Shown here: one piece after another, positions 46,297 to 56,681 of the stretch
How positions within the stretch are numbered: position 1 is the first letter of the stretch
Layout: every line of letters begins with the position of its first letter
Assembly (NCBI RefSeq): GCF_001427875.1
Contig: NZ_LMHK01000004.1
Location: 338,597 to 402,596, forward strand
From: Devosia sp. Root685
Lineage (GTDB): Bacteria > Pseudomonadota > Alphaproteobacteria > Rhizobiales > Devosiaceae
Length of the DNA: 64,000 nucleotides
Reading direction: 5' to 3'
The notes under the pieces: generated by a model
Told to the model about the DNA's origin: nothing
Seen by the model: only the letters and a program-made list of their open reading frames with translations
Databases searched by the model: none
Position numbers and translations under genes: made by a program

Positions 46297-47756
46297 CCTA
46301 TCTCGGCATTGATATCGGCACATCAGGCGTAAAAGCGCTGCTCATCGACGAGCACGGCCGCGCCCTCGGCGAGGCCTCCGCGCCCGCCGTCGAGCCGGTG
46401 CGCCCCCATCCCGGCTGGTCCGAGCAAAACCCGACCGATTGGTGGACGGCAACGCTCGCCGCCGTGGACAAGCTGAAAACTTCGCACCCGGCCGAACTGA
46501 GTGCGGTCCGCGGCATTGGCCTCTCAGGCCACATGCATGGCGCAACGCTGCTGGGCAAAAACGACGAAGTACTGCGCCCCTGCATCCTCTGGAACGATGG
46601 CCGCTCCGCCGCCGAATGTCTCGAAATGGAAGCCGCGCTCCCAACCCTGCGCCAGCTGTCGGGCAATATCGCCATGCCCGGTTTTACGGCGCCCAAAATC
46701 GCCTGGGTCCGCAAGCACGAGCCGGCGATCTACGACAAAATCGCCAAAGTCCTGCTGCCCAAGGCTTACGTCCGGCTGCTGCTCACCGGCGAACACGTCG
46801 AGGACATGTCCGACGCCGCCGGCACGCTCTGGCTCGATGTCGCCAAACGCGACTGGTCCGACGATCTCCTCGCCGTCACCGGCCTCACCCGCGATCACAT
46901 GCCGCGCCTCGTTGAAGGCTCCGCGCCATCGGCGCAGCTCAAGCGCGAATTCGCGCAGCGCTGGGGCATGGATGGCGCCGTCATCGTTGCCGGTGGCGCC
47001 GGCGACAACGCCGCCGCCGCCTGCGGTATTGGCGCTATTCGTCCCGGCGAGGGTTTTGTCTCCCTCGGCACCTCGGGCGTGCTCTTCGTCTCCAACGAGC
47101 GCTTCAGCCCCAATACGGCAGGCGCCGTCCACGCTTTCTGCCACGCCATCCCGGACACCTGGCACCAGATGGGCGTCATCCTCTCGGCCACCGATTCGCT
47201 GAATTGGCTGAGCCGCATCACCGGCAAAAAGCAGGCCGAGCTTTCCCAAGAAGCCGAAGCCCAATTTACCGGCCCGGGCGAAGCGATCTTCCTGCCCTAT
47301 CTCTCGGGTGAGCGCACGCCGCACAACAATGCCGGCGCCCGCGGCTCCTTCACCGGTCTCTCCCAGTCGACCGACACCGCCCAGATGGCCCAGGCCGTCA
47401 TGGAGGGCGTCACCTTCGCCATGCGCGATTGCCAGCGCGTTCTCGCCGATGCCGGCACCAAGATCGACCGCCTGCTCGCCGTCGGCGGCGGCTCGAAATC
47501 GGCGCTGTGGCTCAAAATGCTGGCGACCAATCTCGACATGGAAATCGCCCTCCCCGAAGACGGCGATTTCGGTGGCGCGCTCGGCGCCGCCCGTCTCGGC
47601 CTCTGCGCCGCCGAGGGTGCAAAGCCCGCCGACGTCATGGCCATGCCGCCGATAAAAACCACCATCGCGCCCGACAAAACCCTGTCGGCCGCCTATTCCG
47701 ACCAATATGCGCGATACCGCGCGCTCTATCCCGCCATCGAGGAGGCACGTCAGTGA
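46293..47756 (+). CDS. xylB: Xylulokinase
   Basis: Phosphorylates D-xylulose to feed the pentose phosphate pathway. 487 residues of the FGGY kinase family. [17 protein letters not shown] at the N-terminus, [26 protein letters not shown] with the catalytic Asp, and [17 protein letters not shown] near the end are typical. Overlaps xylA by four bases (GTGA). Confidence 0.96.
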   Translation: MTYLGIDIGTSGVKALLIDEHGRALGEASAPAVEPVRPHPGWSEQNPTDWWTATLAAVDKLKTSHPAELSAVRGIGLSGHMHGATLLGKNDEVLRPCILWNDGRSAAECLEMEAALPTLRQLSGNIAMPGFTAPKIAWVRKHEPAIYDKIAKVLLPKAYVRLLLTGEHVEDMSDAAGTLWLDVAKRDWSDDLLAVTGLTRDHMPRLVEGSAPSAQLKREFAQRWGMDGAVIVAGGAGDNAAAACGIGAIRPGEGFVSLGTSGVLFVSNERFSPNTAGAVHAFCHAIPDTWHQMGVILSATDSLNWLSRITGKKQAELSQEAEAQFTGPGEAIFLPYLSGERTPHNNAGARGSFTGLSQSTDTAQMAQAVMEGVTFAMRDCQRVLADAGTKIDRLLAVGGGSKSALWLKMLATNLDMEIALPEDGDFGGALGAARLGLCAAEGAKPADVMAMPPIKTTIAPDKTLSAAYSDQYARYRALYPAIEEARQ

Positions 47757-49060
47757 CTGATTTTTTCAAGGGCATCAGCCAGGTTAAATACGAAGGGCCG
47801 AACAGCAAGAACGCCCTCGCCTATCGCCACTACAACAAGGACGAGATCGTCGCCGGCAAGCGGATGGAAGACCATATCCGTCCCGCCGTCGCCTATTGGC
47901 ACACCTTTGCCCAGGAAGGCGGCGACCCCTTTGGCGGCCGGACCTTTGATCGTCCCTGGTTCGACAAGGGTCTTGAAGGCGCCAAGCTCAAGGCCGACGT
48001 AGCCTTTGAATTCCTGAACCTGCTCGATGTCCCCTTCTTTGCCTTCCACGACGCCGATATCGCCCCCGAAGGCGCAACGCTCGCCGAAAGCAACAAGAAC
48101 GTCCGCGTCATCGGCGATATCTTTGCCAAAAAGATGCAGGAGACCGGCAAGAAACTCCTCTGGGGGACGGCCAATCTCTTCTCCAACCGCCGCTATATGG
48201 CTGGTGCCGCGACCAATCCCGATCCCGCGATCTTCGCCTATGCCGCCGGCCAGGTGCAGAACGTGCTCGAACTGACCCACGAACTGGGCGGCGAAAACTA
48301 TGTGCTCTGGGGCGGCCGCGAAGGCTATGAAACCCTCCTCAACACCAAGATCGGCCAGGAACAGGACCAGATGGCCCGCTTCCTGACGCTGGTCATCGAG
48401 CATGCCGACAAGATCGGCTTCAAGGGCCAGATCCTGATCGAACCCAAGCCGCAAGAACCCTCCAAGCACCAATACGACTACGATGTCGCCACCGTTTATG
48501 GCTTCTTGCAGAAGTACGGCCTCGAAAAGCGGGTGAAGTGCAATATCGAGGTCGGCCACGCCTTCCTCGCCGGTCACTCCTTCGAGCACGAACTCGCCGT
48601 CGCTTCTTCGCTCGGCATGCTCGGCTCGGTCGATGCCAATCGCAACGATCTGCAATCGGGCTGGGATACCGACCATTTCCCCAATAATGCCGGCGAAATG
48701 GCCCTGGCCTTCTATTATATCCTCAAGCAGGGGGGCCTCGGCCAGGGCGGCTTCAATTTTGACGCAAAGGTGCGTCGCCAGTCGCTCGATCCGGCCGATC
48801 TGCTCCATGGTCACGTCGGCGGCCTCGATACCCTCGCGCGCGGTCTCAAGGGCGCAGCCGCGCTCATCGAAGACGGCGAATTCGACAAGCTGCTCGATGA
48901 TCGCTATGCCGGGTGGGACAATGGCCTTGGCAAGGACATCCTCGGCGGCAAGCTGAGCCTGGCTGATATCGCCGCCAAGGTTCACGCCGAAGGCATCAAC
49001 CCGCAGCCGCGCTCTGGCCGCCAGGAATATCTCGAAAACCTGGTCAACCGGTTCGTCTGA
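47753..49060 (+). CDS. xylA: Xylose isomerase
   Basis: Isomerises D-xylose to D-xylulose. 435 residues, the class II length. Metal and catalytic segments are visible: [13 protein letters not shown] (catalytic His), [48 protein letters not shown] and [11 protein letters not shown] at 47753 is fixed by GAGGAGG upstream and the overlap with xylB. Ends overlapping the GNAT gene (TGATG). Confidence 0.97.
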   Translation: MTDFFKGISQVKYEGPNSKNALAYRHYNKDEIVAGKRMEDHIRPAVAYWHTFAQEGGDPFGGRTFDRPWFDKGLEGAKLKADVAFEFLNLLDVPFFAFHDADIAPEGATLAESNKNVRVIGDIFAKKMQETGKKLLWGTANLFSNRRYMAGAATNPDPAIFAYAAGQVQNVLELTHELGGENYVLWGGREGYETLLNTKIGQEQDQMARFLTLVIEHADKIGFKGQILIEPKPQEPSKHQYDYDVATVYGFLQKYGLEKRVKCNIEVGHAFLAGHSFEHELAVASSLGMLGSVDANRNDLQSGWDTDHFPNNAGEMALAFYYILKQGGLGQGGFNFDAKVRRQSLDPADLLHGHVGGLDTLARGLKGAAALIEDGEFDKLLDDRYAGWDNGLGKDILGGKLSLADIAAKVHAEGINPQPRSGRQEYLENLVNRFV

Positions 49061-49503
49061 TGATCCGGCTGATCGAGCCCACCGACCGGGAAGCGTGGAC
49101 ACAATTGTGGAAGGCCTATCTGGCCTTCTACGAAACCGTCCTCCCCGACGAGGTCTATGCCTCGACCTGGTCGCGCCTGCTCGATCCCAATGAACCCACC
49201 TGGGGCGCTTTTGCGCTCCAGGATGGCGTGCCGGTTGGGCTGGTGCACTGGATTTTCCACCGCCACAACTGGACCATCGCCGATACTTGCTACCTACAAG
49301 ACCTCTTCGTCGCGCCTGAGGGCCGCGGCACGGGCCTTGGCAGCGCGCTGATCGATCACGTGGCCGCGGACGCCACGGCCAAGGGCAGTTCGCGCCTCTA
49401 TTGGCTCACCCACGAATCCAATGCTACGGCGCGCGCCCTCTACGACAAGGTCGCGCAGCGCTCAGGCTTCATTCAATACCGGCGGAACCTGCCGGCTTCC
49501 TAG
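49060..49503 (+). CDS. GNAT-family acetyltransferase inside the xylose operon
   Basis: 147-residue GNAT enzyme. The acetyl-CoA-binding segment LQDLFVAPEGRGTGLGSALI and the C-terminal ESNATARALYDKVAQRSGF are typical. It shares one base with the xylA stop and is nine bases before the xylosidase gene, so it is co-translated with pentose enzymes. Acceptor substrate unknown. Confidence 0.87.
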   Translation: MIRLIEPTDREAWTQLWKAYLAFYETVLPDEVYASTWSRLLDPNEPTWGAFALQDGVPVGLVHWIFHRHNWTIADTCYLQDLFVAPEGRGTGLGSALIDHVAADATAKGSSRLYWLTHESNATARALYDKVAQRSGFIQYRRNLPAS

Positions 49504-49512
49504 GATTTTGCG

Positions 49513-51144
49513 ATGCCGCAACTGACAAATCCCATCCTCCCCGGCTTCAATCCCGACCCCTCCATTCTCCGCGTCGGCGACGATTACTATATCGCCACCT
49601 CGACCTTCGAGTGGTTCCCCGGCGTGCAGATCCATCACTCGAAGGATCTCGCCAATTGGGACCTTCTCACCCGCCCGCTGACCCGCAAAAGCCAGCTCGA
49701 CATGCGCGGCGATCCCGACAGCTGCGGCGTCTGGGCCCCCTGTCTGACGCATGACGGCGAAAAGTTCTGGCTCGTCTATACCGATGTCAAAAGGAAGGAC
49801 GGCTCCTTCAAGGACGCGCACAATTACATCGTCTGGGCCGAGAAGATCGAAGGCCCCTGGTCCGACCCGATCTATGTCAATTCCTCAGGCTTTGACCCCT
49901 CCTTGTTCCATGATGACGACGGCAAGAAGTGGTTCGTCAACATGCTCTGGGACCACCGCACCCGCCCGCTCAAATTCGCCGGCATTGCCCTCCAGGAATT
50001 TGACCCCAAAGCCGGAAAACTGGTCGGTCCGGTAAAAAACATCTACAAGGGCACCGACCTGAAACTGGTCGAAGGCCCGCATCTCTATAAGCGAAACGGT
50101 TGGTATTACCTGCTCACCGCCGAAGGCGGCACGGCCTATGACCATGCCTGCACCTTTGCCCGCTCGCGAAACCTCGACGGCCCCTACGAAACCCATCCCG
50201 ACAAGCACATTCTGACCTCCAAGGACGCCCCGCTCGCGGCCCTCCAGCGCGCCGGCCATGGCGATATCGTCGAAACGCCGGATGGAAAAACCTATCTCGT
50301 GCATCTCACAGGCCGCCCCACCACTCAGGAGCGCCGCTGCGTCCTCGGCCGCGAAACGGCCATCCAGGAAGCTTTTTGGGGCGAAGATGACTGGCTCTAT
50401 GTGAAAAACGGCCCCGTCCCCTCGCTCCACGTCGAAGTGCCCGGCACTCGTGACGAAGCCAAATATTGGGCCGAACAGCGCTACACCTTTGAAAACGGCA
50501 TGCCGCTCGATTTCCAGTGGCTCCGCACACCCGAGACCGAGCGGATTTTCTCGACCGAAACCGGAAAACTCCGTTTGTTCGGCCGCGAATCCATCGGCTC
50601 CTGGTTCGAACAGGCCTTGGTCGCCCGCCGCCAGCAGCATTTTTCCTATGACGCGGAAACCGTGGTCGATTTCAAAACCACCGACGAGCGCACCATGGCG
50701 GGGCTGACAGCCTATTACAGCCGCTACAATTTTTTCTATCTCGCGGTAACCGCCCACTCCGACGGCCAGCGCGAACTCCTGCTCATGACCTCGGAAATGA
50801 GCTGGCCCGACGGCAATATGCGCTTCCCTTCTGAGCCGGTGCAGATCCCGAATGAAGGCAAGATCAAACTCGCCCTCACCATTCGCGGCAAGAAGCTGCA
50901 ATTCTTCTACGCTCTTGAAGGTGAGGAATTGCGGCCCATCGGCCCGGTGCTCGACGCCTCGATCCTCTCGGACGAATGCGGTGGCCATCAAGCCCATGGC
51001 AGCTTTACGGGCGCCTTCGTCGGCGTCGCCGCCCACGACCTCAACGGCACCGCCGGCCCCGCCACCTTCGACTATTTTGTCTATCGCCCCCAGCACGATC
51101 CTTCGGATCGCTACGAGGTGGATAGCCTTCTCGGCAAGGCGTAG
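49513..51144 (+). CDS. xynB: Glycoside hydrolase family 43 beta-xylosidase
   Basis: 543-residue five-bladed propeller hydrolase with a C-terminal beta-sandwich. LPGFNPDPSILRVGDDYY carries the catalytic base Asp, SSGFDPSLFHDDDGKKW the modulating Asp, and KLVEGPHLYKRNGWYYL the general acid Glu. No signal peptide, so it would act on imported xylo-oligosaccharides in the cytoplasm and deliver xylose to XylA. No transporter is encoded nearby. Confidence 0.93.
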   Translation: MPQLTNPILPGFNPDPSILRVGDDYYIATSTFEWFPGVQIHHSKDLANWDLLTRPLTRKSQLDMRGDPDSCGVWAPCLTHDGEKFWLVYTDVKRKDGSFKDAHNYIVWAEKIEGPWSDPIYVNSSGFDPSLFHDDDGKKWFVNMLWDHRTRPLKFAGIALQEFDPKAGKLVGPVKNIYKGTDLKLVEGPHLYKRNGWYYLLTAEGGTAYDHACTFARSRNLDGPYETHPDKHILTSKDAPLAALQRAGHGDIVETPDGKTYLVHLTGRPTTQERRCVLGRETAIQEAFWGEDDWLYVKNGPVPSLHVEVPGTRDEAKYWAEQRYTFENGMPLDFQWLRTPETERIFSTETGKLRLFGRESIGSWFEQALVARRQQHFSYDAETVVDFKTTDERTMAGLTAYYSRYNFFYLAVTAHSDGQRELLLMTSEMSWPDGNMRFPSEPVQIPNEGKIKLALTIRGKKLQFFYALEGEELRPIGPVLDASILSDECGGHQAHGSFTGAFVGVAAHDLNGTAGPATFDYFVYRPQHDPSDRYEVDSLLGKA

Positions 51145-51165
51145 TAACTGTTAGGCGCGCGGTTC

Positions 51166-51195
51166 GTCACCTCTCCCCCCAAAGGGAGAGGTGAC
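51166..51195. repeat. R4-type hairpin after xynB
   Basis: GTCACCTCTCCC, CCCAAA, GGGAGAGGTGAC: a 12-bp perfect stem 21 bases past the xylosidase stop. It may end the xylose operon transcript although no T-run follows. Confidence 0.7.
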
Positions 51196-51252
51196 GGCCC
51201 CCCAATCTATCCAATCTTATCCCCGCCCCCAATTATGCCTTCATAATACCCC

Positions 51253-51356
51253 CATCCAACCTCGCGCGGACGGTCTGCAGACGACAGTGGCGAGGGGGCC
51301 CGGCAGGGGATCGTCTCCCATGCACGTTCGGGGCTGGCCCGCTTGCGACGAGCGAT
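51253..51356 (-). ncRNA. Candidate 6S-like structured RNA
   Basis: The minus strand contains CGCAAGCGGGCCAGCCCC (51331-51348), which differs by one base from the block CGCAAGCGGGCCAGTCCC near the 5' end of E. coli 6S RNA as I recall it. The stretch folds as a long hairpin: outer CTCG/CGAG and CGC/GCG pairs, a bubble whose 3' side carries the small hairpin GTCTGCAGAC, then GCCC/GGGC and an apical GGGA-GACGA-TCCC stem. At about 104 bases it is shorter than usual 6S RNA (150-200), and strand and ends are uncertain. Confidence 0.4.
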
Positions 51357-51382
51357 CAAAAGCCGCCGATAGTTCCATGCGA

Positions 51383-51518
51383 AAAAAGAGCACTCCGGAG
51401 CGGTATCCGCTTCACTTACTAAAACACATCGAGGCGAATGCCGCTCCGGGGTCCGTCCAACACCAAAGAGAATCCCGCAGCAAAAGCTGGCGGGAGCACA
51501 GTGCTATGGCGTCATAGA
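51383..51518. other. Hairpin-rich non-coding stretch upstream of metY
   Basis: Remaining part of the 497-bp gap before metY. Arms CCGGAGCGG (51396-51404) and CCGCTCCGG (51442-51450) pair across 37 bases and are followed on the minus strand by AGTGCTC and six T, like a terminator. Beyond lie CCCGC-AGC-AAAA-GCT-G-GCGGG (about 51474-51494) and CTATG-GCGT-CATAG (about 51504-51517). No SAM-II riboswitch pattern and no open reading frame is convincing here. Confidence 0.5.
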
Positions 51519-51641
51519 ACGCTTGCCCCCAAACCTTTCCAAAAATTCTCAAACCAATAGAACGGCTTATCCCAGCCGCGACTTGTTTTTTCGTTGGCCG
51601 GCGCCGACTCTGGCCCCGCGTGGACCAAGAGGAGCAACCAC

Positions 51642-52913
51642 ATGAAATTAGAATCGATCGCCCTGCATCACGGGTATGAATCCGAGGCCACCACCAAGGC
51701 TGCAGCCGTGCCGCTCTACCAGACGACATCCTATACCTTCGACAATACCCAGCACGGCGCCGATCTCTTCGATCTGAAAGTTGCGGGCAATATTTATACC
51801 CGCATCATGAACCCCACGACCGCCGTGCTCGAAGCGCGCGTTGCCGAGCTTGAAGGCGGCATTGCCGGCCTCGCCCTTGCCTCGGGCATGGCGGCGATCA
51901 CCTACGCCATCCAGACCATCGCCGGCGTCGGCGACAATATCGTCTCCATCGCCCAGCTTTATGGCGGCACCTACAATCTCTTCGTCCATTCCTTCCCGCG
52001 TCAGGGCATCGAAGCCCGCCTCGTCGCCCATGACGATTACGACGGCTTTGAAAAGGCCATCGACGACAAGACCAAGGCCGTCTTCCTTGAATCCATCGGC
52101 AACCCGGCCGGCAATGTCGTCGACATCGAGAGGATTGCCGAAATCGCTCATCGCCATGGCATCCCGGTCATCGTCGACAATACCGTGGCGACCCCGTACC
52201 TGACCCGCCCCTTCGATTTCGGTGCCGATATCGTCGTTCATTCGCTAACGAAGTATATCGGCGGCCATGGTACCTCCATCGGCGGCATCATCGTCGATAG
52301 CGGCAAATTCGACTGGAAGGCCAATGCCAAGCGCTTCCCGGTCCTCAACGAGCCCGATCCATCCTATCACGGCGTCGTCTATACCGAGGCGCTGGGGCCG
52401 GCGGCCTATATCGGCCGCGCCCGCGTCGTGCCGCTGCGCAATACCGGCGCGGCGATTTCCCCGTTCAACGCCTTCCAGATTCTACAGGGCCTCGAAACCC
52501 TCGGCCTCCGCATCGAACGCCACTCGGAAAATGCCCTCAAGGTTGCGAACTATTTGAAGAGCCATCCCAAGGTGGAATGGGTCAATTATGCCGGCCTGCC
52601 GGACAGTCCCTACAATGCGGTGGCCAAGAAGATCTCGAAAGGCTCCGGCTCGGGCATCCTGTCCTTCGGGATTCAAGGCGGCAAGGAAGCGGGCGGCCGC
52701 TTCATCGACGCGCTCGAAATGATCCTGCGCCTCGTCAATATCGGCGATGCAAAGTCTCTCGCCTGCCATCCTGCCTCGACCACCCATCGCCAGCTCTCGC
52801 CCGAAGAACTGAAAAAGGCCGGCGTCTCGGAAGACCTCGTGCGCATCTCGGTCGGCATCGAGCATATCGACGACATCATCGCCGATATCGAACAGGCCCT
52901 CGCCAAGGCGTGA
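51642..52913 (+). CDS. O-acetylhomoserine aminocarboxypropyltransferase (MetY type)
   Basis: PLP enzyme making homocysteine (or methionine) directly from O-acetylhomoserine and sulfide or methanethiol. 423 residues of the Cys/Met metabolism family. The PLP lysine is in [18 protein letters not shown]; other marks are [13 protein letters not shown] and [12 protein letters not shown]. The length and [13 protein letters not shown] insertion favour MetY over the shorter MetZ. ATG at 51642 has AGAGGAG upstream. Confidence 0.92.
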   Translation: MKLESIALHHGYESEATTKAAAVPLYQTTSYTFDNTQHGADLFDLKVAGNIYTRIMNPTTAVLEARVAELEGGIAGLALASGMAAITYAIQTIAGVGDNIVSIAQLYGGTYNLFVHSFPRQGIEARLVAHDDYDGFEKAIDDKTKAVFLESIGNPAGNVVDIERIAEIAHRHGIPVIVDNTVATPYLTRPFDFGADIVVHSLTKYIGGHGTSIGGIIVDSGKFDWKANAKRFPVLNEPDPSYHGVVYTEALGPAAYIGRARVVPLRNTGAAISPFNAFQILQGLETLGLRIERHSENALKVANYLKSHPKVEWVNYAGLPDSPYNAVAKKISKGSGSGILSFGIQGGKEAGGRFIDALEMILRLVNIGDAKSLACHPASTTHRQLSPEELKKAGVSEDLVRISVGIEHIDDIIADIEQALAKA

Positions 52914-53051
52914 TCACAATTTTCCGGCGTGGGGCGACAAGCTTCCGCGCCGGGCGTAGGCTTTATTCGTTAGCGGTCGCAGGGTCTGCGTCTCGCGCCG
53001 GTTATGCGCAATTCGCGTCTCTGCGGCTTCCTTGCACGAGGAGGTAATGCC

Positions 53052-53876
53052 ATGGCCCATATGCACGTCATGACCGGCGCCGGCGACAAGCTGGATATGC
53101 CCGTCATCCAATCCATCACTCTTGCCGATCTGATGCTGGCCCTCCGGCGCGGTGCCGAGGACTTTTGGGCCAAGCCCAGCCACTATGTCGTGCTGATGCT
53201 GATCTATCCCATCATCGGCATCGTCCTCACCGTCTGGATGAACGGCTTTTATACTTGGCCCCTGCTCTATCCGCTGATCGGCGGCTTTGCCTTGATCGGC
53301 CCGGTCGCCGCCCTGCCGCTCTACGAAATCTCCCGGCGGCGCGAAATGGGCGAAGACCCGTCCTGGCGCGATGCCGTCAACGTCATCCGCTCCCCCGCCA
53401 TCGGCAGCATTCTTGCCATCGGCGCCATGCTCTTCGTGCTCTTCACCCTCTGGCTCACCAGCGCCCAGGCCCTCTATGAAAGTCTCTTCGGCTCCGCGCC
53501 CCCGCAAAGCTTTCAGGGTCTCTTCACCCAGGTCTTTGCCGAACCCGGCGGCATGACGCTGGCGATCATTGGCACAGCCATCGGCGCCTGTTTCGCGCTC
53601 GTCGTGCTTTGCACCTCCGTCGTCGCCTTCCCGCTGCTGCTCGATCGCGATGTCGGCGCCTATGTGGCGGTCGAAACCTCGTTCCGGGCCGTCATGCGCA
53701 ATCTTATCCCCATGCTCGCCTGGGGTATTATCGTCGGGGTGTCGGTCTTTGTTGGAGCTCTTACCTTGTTTGTGGGTCTCGCGGTCATCCTGCCCATTCT
53801 CGGCCATGCCACCTGGCATCTTTATCGGCGCACGGTGGCCTCTGCCTCGATGATCCGTGACATGCCGCACGCATAA
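53052..53876 (+). CDS. DUF2189 family membrane protein
   Basis: 274-residue integral membrane protein with about six hydrophobic segments in the C-terminal 220 residues (VVLMLIYPIIGIVLTVWM, LLYPLIGGFALIGPVAALPLYEISRR, ILAIGAMLFVLFTLWL and others). The GPVAALPLYEISRRRE stretch is typical of DUF2189. GAGGAGG lies before the ATG at 53052. Function unknown. Confidence 0.85.
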   Translation: MAHMHVMTGAGDKLDMPVIQSITLADLMLALRRGAEDFWAKPSHYVVLMLIYPIIGIVLTVWMNGFYTWPLLYPLIGGFALIGPVAALPLYEISRRREMGEDPSWRDAVNVIRSPAIGSILAIGAMLFVLFTLWLTSAQALYESLFGSAPPQSFQGLFTQVFAEPGGMTLAIIGTAIGACFALVVLCTSVVAFPLLLDRDVGAYVAVETSFRAVMRNLIPMLAWGIIVGVSVFVGALTLFVGLAVILPILGHATWHLYRRTVASASMIRDMPHA

Positions 53877-53966
53877 ACAGTTCTGCAAACCCAAAGCGAA
53901 GGAGTTGGCTTCTTAACCTCAAGGTCCTAATCTCGGTCTTTCCCTTGCCCCGAATTAGCCGAGCTC

Positions 53967-56681
53967 ATGGACCAAACCCCTTTCGAGGCCCAGAACAGCG
54001 CCGCCACGGCGGTGCTGACGCCGATGATGGCGCAGTATTTCGAGATCAAGGCGGTCAATCCGGGCTATCTGCTGTTCTATCGCATGGGCGATTTTTACGA
54101 GCTCTTCTTCGAAGACGCCGAAATCGCCAGCGCCGCTCTGGGCATCGTTCTCACCAAGCGCGGCAAGCACCTGGGCGAAGATATCGGCATGTGTGGTGTG
54201 CCCATCCATGCGGCGAACGATTATCTCAACAAGCTGATCCGGCTAGGCCATCGCGTCGCTATCTGCGAGCAGATCGAAGACCCGGCCGAAGCCAAGAAGC
54301 GCGGCTCCAAATCGGTCGTCAAACGTGACGTCGTTCGCCTAGTCACCCCGGGCACCCTGACCGAGGATGATCACCTCGACGCCCGCTCGGCCAACTATCT
54401 AGCCGCCCTCGCCATGGTGCGCCACGGCGAAACCGATTTCGCCCTGGCCTGGGCCGACATCTCCACTGGCGAAACCTTCGTCGCCGACCTGCCCGTCGAC
54501 CGCCTCGCCGACGAATTGGCCCGCATCGCCCCGGCCGAACTTTTGCTCACCGATGCCACGCGGCAGCTACTTGTCGAAAAACATCTCTTCGCCCCGGCAT
54601 GGACCGCCATCGCTTCCTCGATCGCCCCCGAAGCCGCCGATAGCGAAACCGCCCTCCAACTCCTGCGCCGCACTTTTCCGGCCGATCTTTTCGATCCCAC
54701 CGCCCTCTCCCGCGCCGGCCGCTCCGCCATGGGCGCCCTCGTCGCCTATGTCGACCAGAGCCAGAAGGGCCGCACCGCCCCGCTCCGTGCCCCGATCCTG
54801 CAAGCGAGCGACGCGGTTCTCGCCATCGACGCCGCCACCCGCTCGAGCCTTGAAATCCTCCAGACCCAGCGCGGCCAGGCCAAAGGCTCGCTCCGCCAAT
54901 CGATCGACCTGACGGTGACCGCCCCTGGCGCCCGTCTCCTCGCCAGCCGCCTCGCCGCGCCCCTCCGCGATGCCCGCGCCATCAACGACCGCCTCGATGC
55001 CGTCGAACGCCTCGTCGGCGATCCTCTGCTCCGCGCTCGCCTCCGCGCCGATCTCAAATCCGCTCCCGATCTGGCCCGCGCCCTCTCCCGCCTCTCGCTC
55101 GAACGCGGCGGTCCACGCGATCTGGCTGCTATCGGCCGGGCGGTTGCCGCAGCGCTGGAACTCGCCGCCGATCTCGGCAGTCAACCAGACCTGCCAAATG
55201 TCCTGTCGCACCTGACAAAAACCCTGGGCGCTGCTCCGCTTGCCTTGGCCTCCGAACTCGGCCTCGCGCTCGACGATGAACTGCCACTCTTTTCCCGCGA
55301 CGGCGGCTTTGTCCGCGCTGCCTACGATGGCAAGCTCGACGAGGAACGCGCGCTCGGCTCCGAAACCCGCGCCGTCGTCGCCGCCTTGCAGGCTCGCCTG
55401 ATGGACGAGACCGATGTCCGGTCCCTCAAAATCAAGCACAATGGCGTCCTCGGCTACTTCGTCGAAGTCCCGGCCAGCCATGGCCAAAAACTGCTGGAGT
55501 CGCCGCATCGGGAAATCTTCATCCATCGCCAGACGCTGGCCAACGCCATGCGTTTTACGACGACGGAACTCGCCGAACTCGAAGGTCGCATCGCCAAGGC
55601 GCACGAATCAGCGCTCGAAATCGAACTGCGCATCTTCACCCAACTGCGCGAGGACGTGCTTGCTCGCACCGGCGAATTGCAGGGTCTCGCCGACGCTCTG
55701 GCCGAACTCGACGTGTCAGCCGCTCTCGCCGAAGTGTCCGCCACCCGCTTTTATTGTCGCCCCCAGGTCGATGACAGCCTTGCTTTCGCCATTGTCGGCG
55801 GGCGCCATCCGGTCGTGGAACAAATGGTGCGGGCCGAAGGCCAGAGTTTTGTGGCCAATGACGCCGATCTCTCAGGCAGTGATGATGTCGGCGGCGGCAA
55901 ACTCTGGCTGGTCACCGGCCCCAATATGGGCGGTAAATCGACCTTCCTCCGCCAGAACGCCCTCATCGCCATTCTCGCGCAGATGGGCTGTTTCGTGCCG
56001 GCCGAAAGTGCCCATATCGGCGTCGTCGACCGTCTCTTCTCCCGCGTCGGTGCATCAGACGACATCGCCCATGGCCGCTCGACCTTCATGGTCGAAATGG
56101 TCGAAACCGCGGCCATCCTCAATCGCGCCACGCGCCACTCGCTGGTCGTGCTCGACGAAATCGGCCGCGGCACCGCGACTTTCGATGGTCTCTCCATTGC
56201 CTGGGCGTCGGTGGAAGCCCTTCACGAAACCACCGGCTGCCGCGCGCTTTTTGCGACCCATTTCCACGAACTGACCAGCCTTGCCAAAACCCTCAGCCGC
56301 GTCGCCAATGTGACGATGAAGGTGCGCGAATGGGAAGGCGAAGTCGTCTTCCTCCACGAAGTCGGACCCGGTGCTGCCGATCGCTCCTATGGCATTCAGG
56401 TGGCCCGGCTTGCCGGTCTTCCCGATCCGGTCATCAACCGCGCCAAACAGGTGCTTGATGTGCTCGAACAACGCTCGGCCGGCACCGCCTCTTCCAGCCA
56501 GAAAGCCAGCGTGCTAGACGATTTGCCGCTCTTTGCCCATCAGCCTGCCCCGGCAGTAAAGAGCAAGGATCCCATTCACGAAGCGCTCGATGCCGTCCGC
56601 CCCGACGATATGACGCCCAAACAAGCCATCGAAGCGCTCTACGAATTGAAGAAATTACGCGATGACGCTCGTCGACGCTGA
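53967..56681 (+). CDS. mutS: DNA mismatch repair protein MutS
   Basis: Mismatch-recognising ATPase, 904 residues. The mismatch-binding Phe-x-Glu is in [12 protein letters not shown] near residue 45; the ATPase has Walker [10 protein letters not shown], Walker [16 protein letters not shown] and [10 protein letters not shown]. The tail ends with the helix-turn-helix of MutS and a short dimerisation segment. Overlaps glnD by 20 bp in a different frame, suggesting coupled translation. Confidence 0.97.
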   Translation: MDQTPFEAQNSAATAVLTPMMAQYFEIKAVNPGYLLFYRMGDFYELFFEDAEIASAALGIVLTKRGKHLGEDIGMCGVPIHAANDYLNKLIRLGHRVAICEQIEDPAEAKKRGSKSVVKRDVVRLVTPGTLTEDDHLDARSANYLAALAMVRHGETDFALAWADISTGETFVADLPVDRLADELARIAPAELLLTDATRQLLVEKHLFAPAWTAIASSIAPEAADSETALQLLRRTFPADLFDPTALSRAGRSAMGALVAYVDQSQKGRTAPLRAPILQASDAVLAIDAATRSSLEILQTQRGQAKGSLRQSIDLTVTAPGARLLASRLAAPLRDARAINDRLDAVERLVGDPLLRARLRADLKSAPDLARALSRLSLERGGPRDLAAIGRAVAAALELAADLGSQPDLPNVLSHLTKTLGAAPLALASELGLALDDELPLFSRDGGFVRAAYDGKLDEERALGSETRAVVAALQARLMDETDVRSLKIKHNGVLGYFVEVPASHGQKLLESPHREIFIHRQTLANAMRFTTTELAELEGRIAKAHESALEIELRIFTQLREDVLARTGELQGLADALAELDVSAALAEVSATRFYCRPQVDDSLAFAIVGGRHPVVEQMVRAEGQSFVANDADLSGSDDVGGGKLWLVTGPNMGGKSTFLRQNALIAILAQMGCFVPAESAHIGVVDRLFSRVGASDDIAHGRSTFMVEMVETAAILNRATRHSLVVLDEIGRGTATFDGLSIAWASVEALHETTGCRALFATHFHELTSLAKTLSRVANVTMKVREWEGEVVFLHEVGPGAADRSYGIQVARLAGLPDPVINRAKQVLDVLEQRSAGTASSSQKASVLDDLPLFAHQPAPAVKSKDPIHEALDAVRPDDMTPKQAIEALYELKKLRDDARRR

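Noticed and set aside
49364..49371. CACGTG core in the GNAT gene as a parS site
   Set aside because: Flanks are GAT and GCC and do not continue the parS arms. The same holds for CACGTG near 7733.
51145..51641. RNase P RNA, tmRNA or SAM-II riboswitch in the metY leader
   Set aside because: GAACGGCTTAT near 51561 recalls the RNase P 3' end, but the invariant GAGGAAAGTCC is missing; no tmRNA tag or T-loop; no SAM-II pseudoknot pattern.
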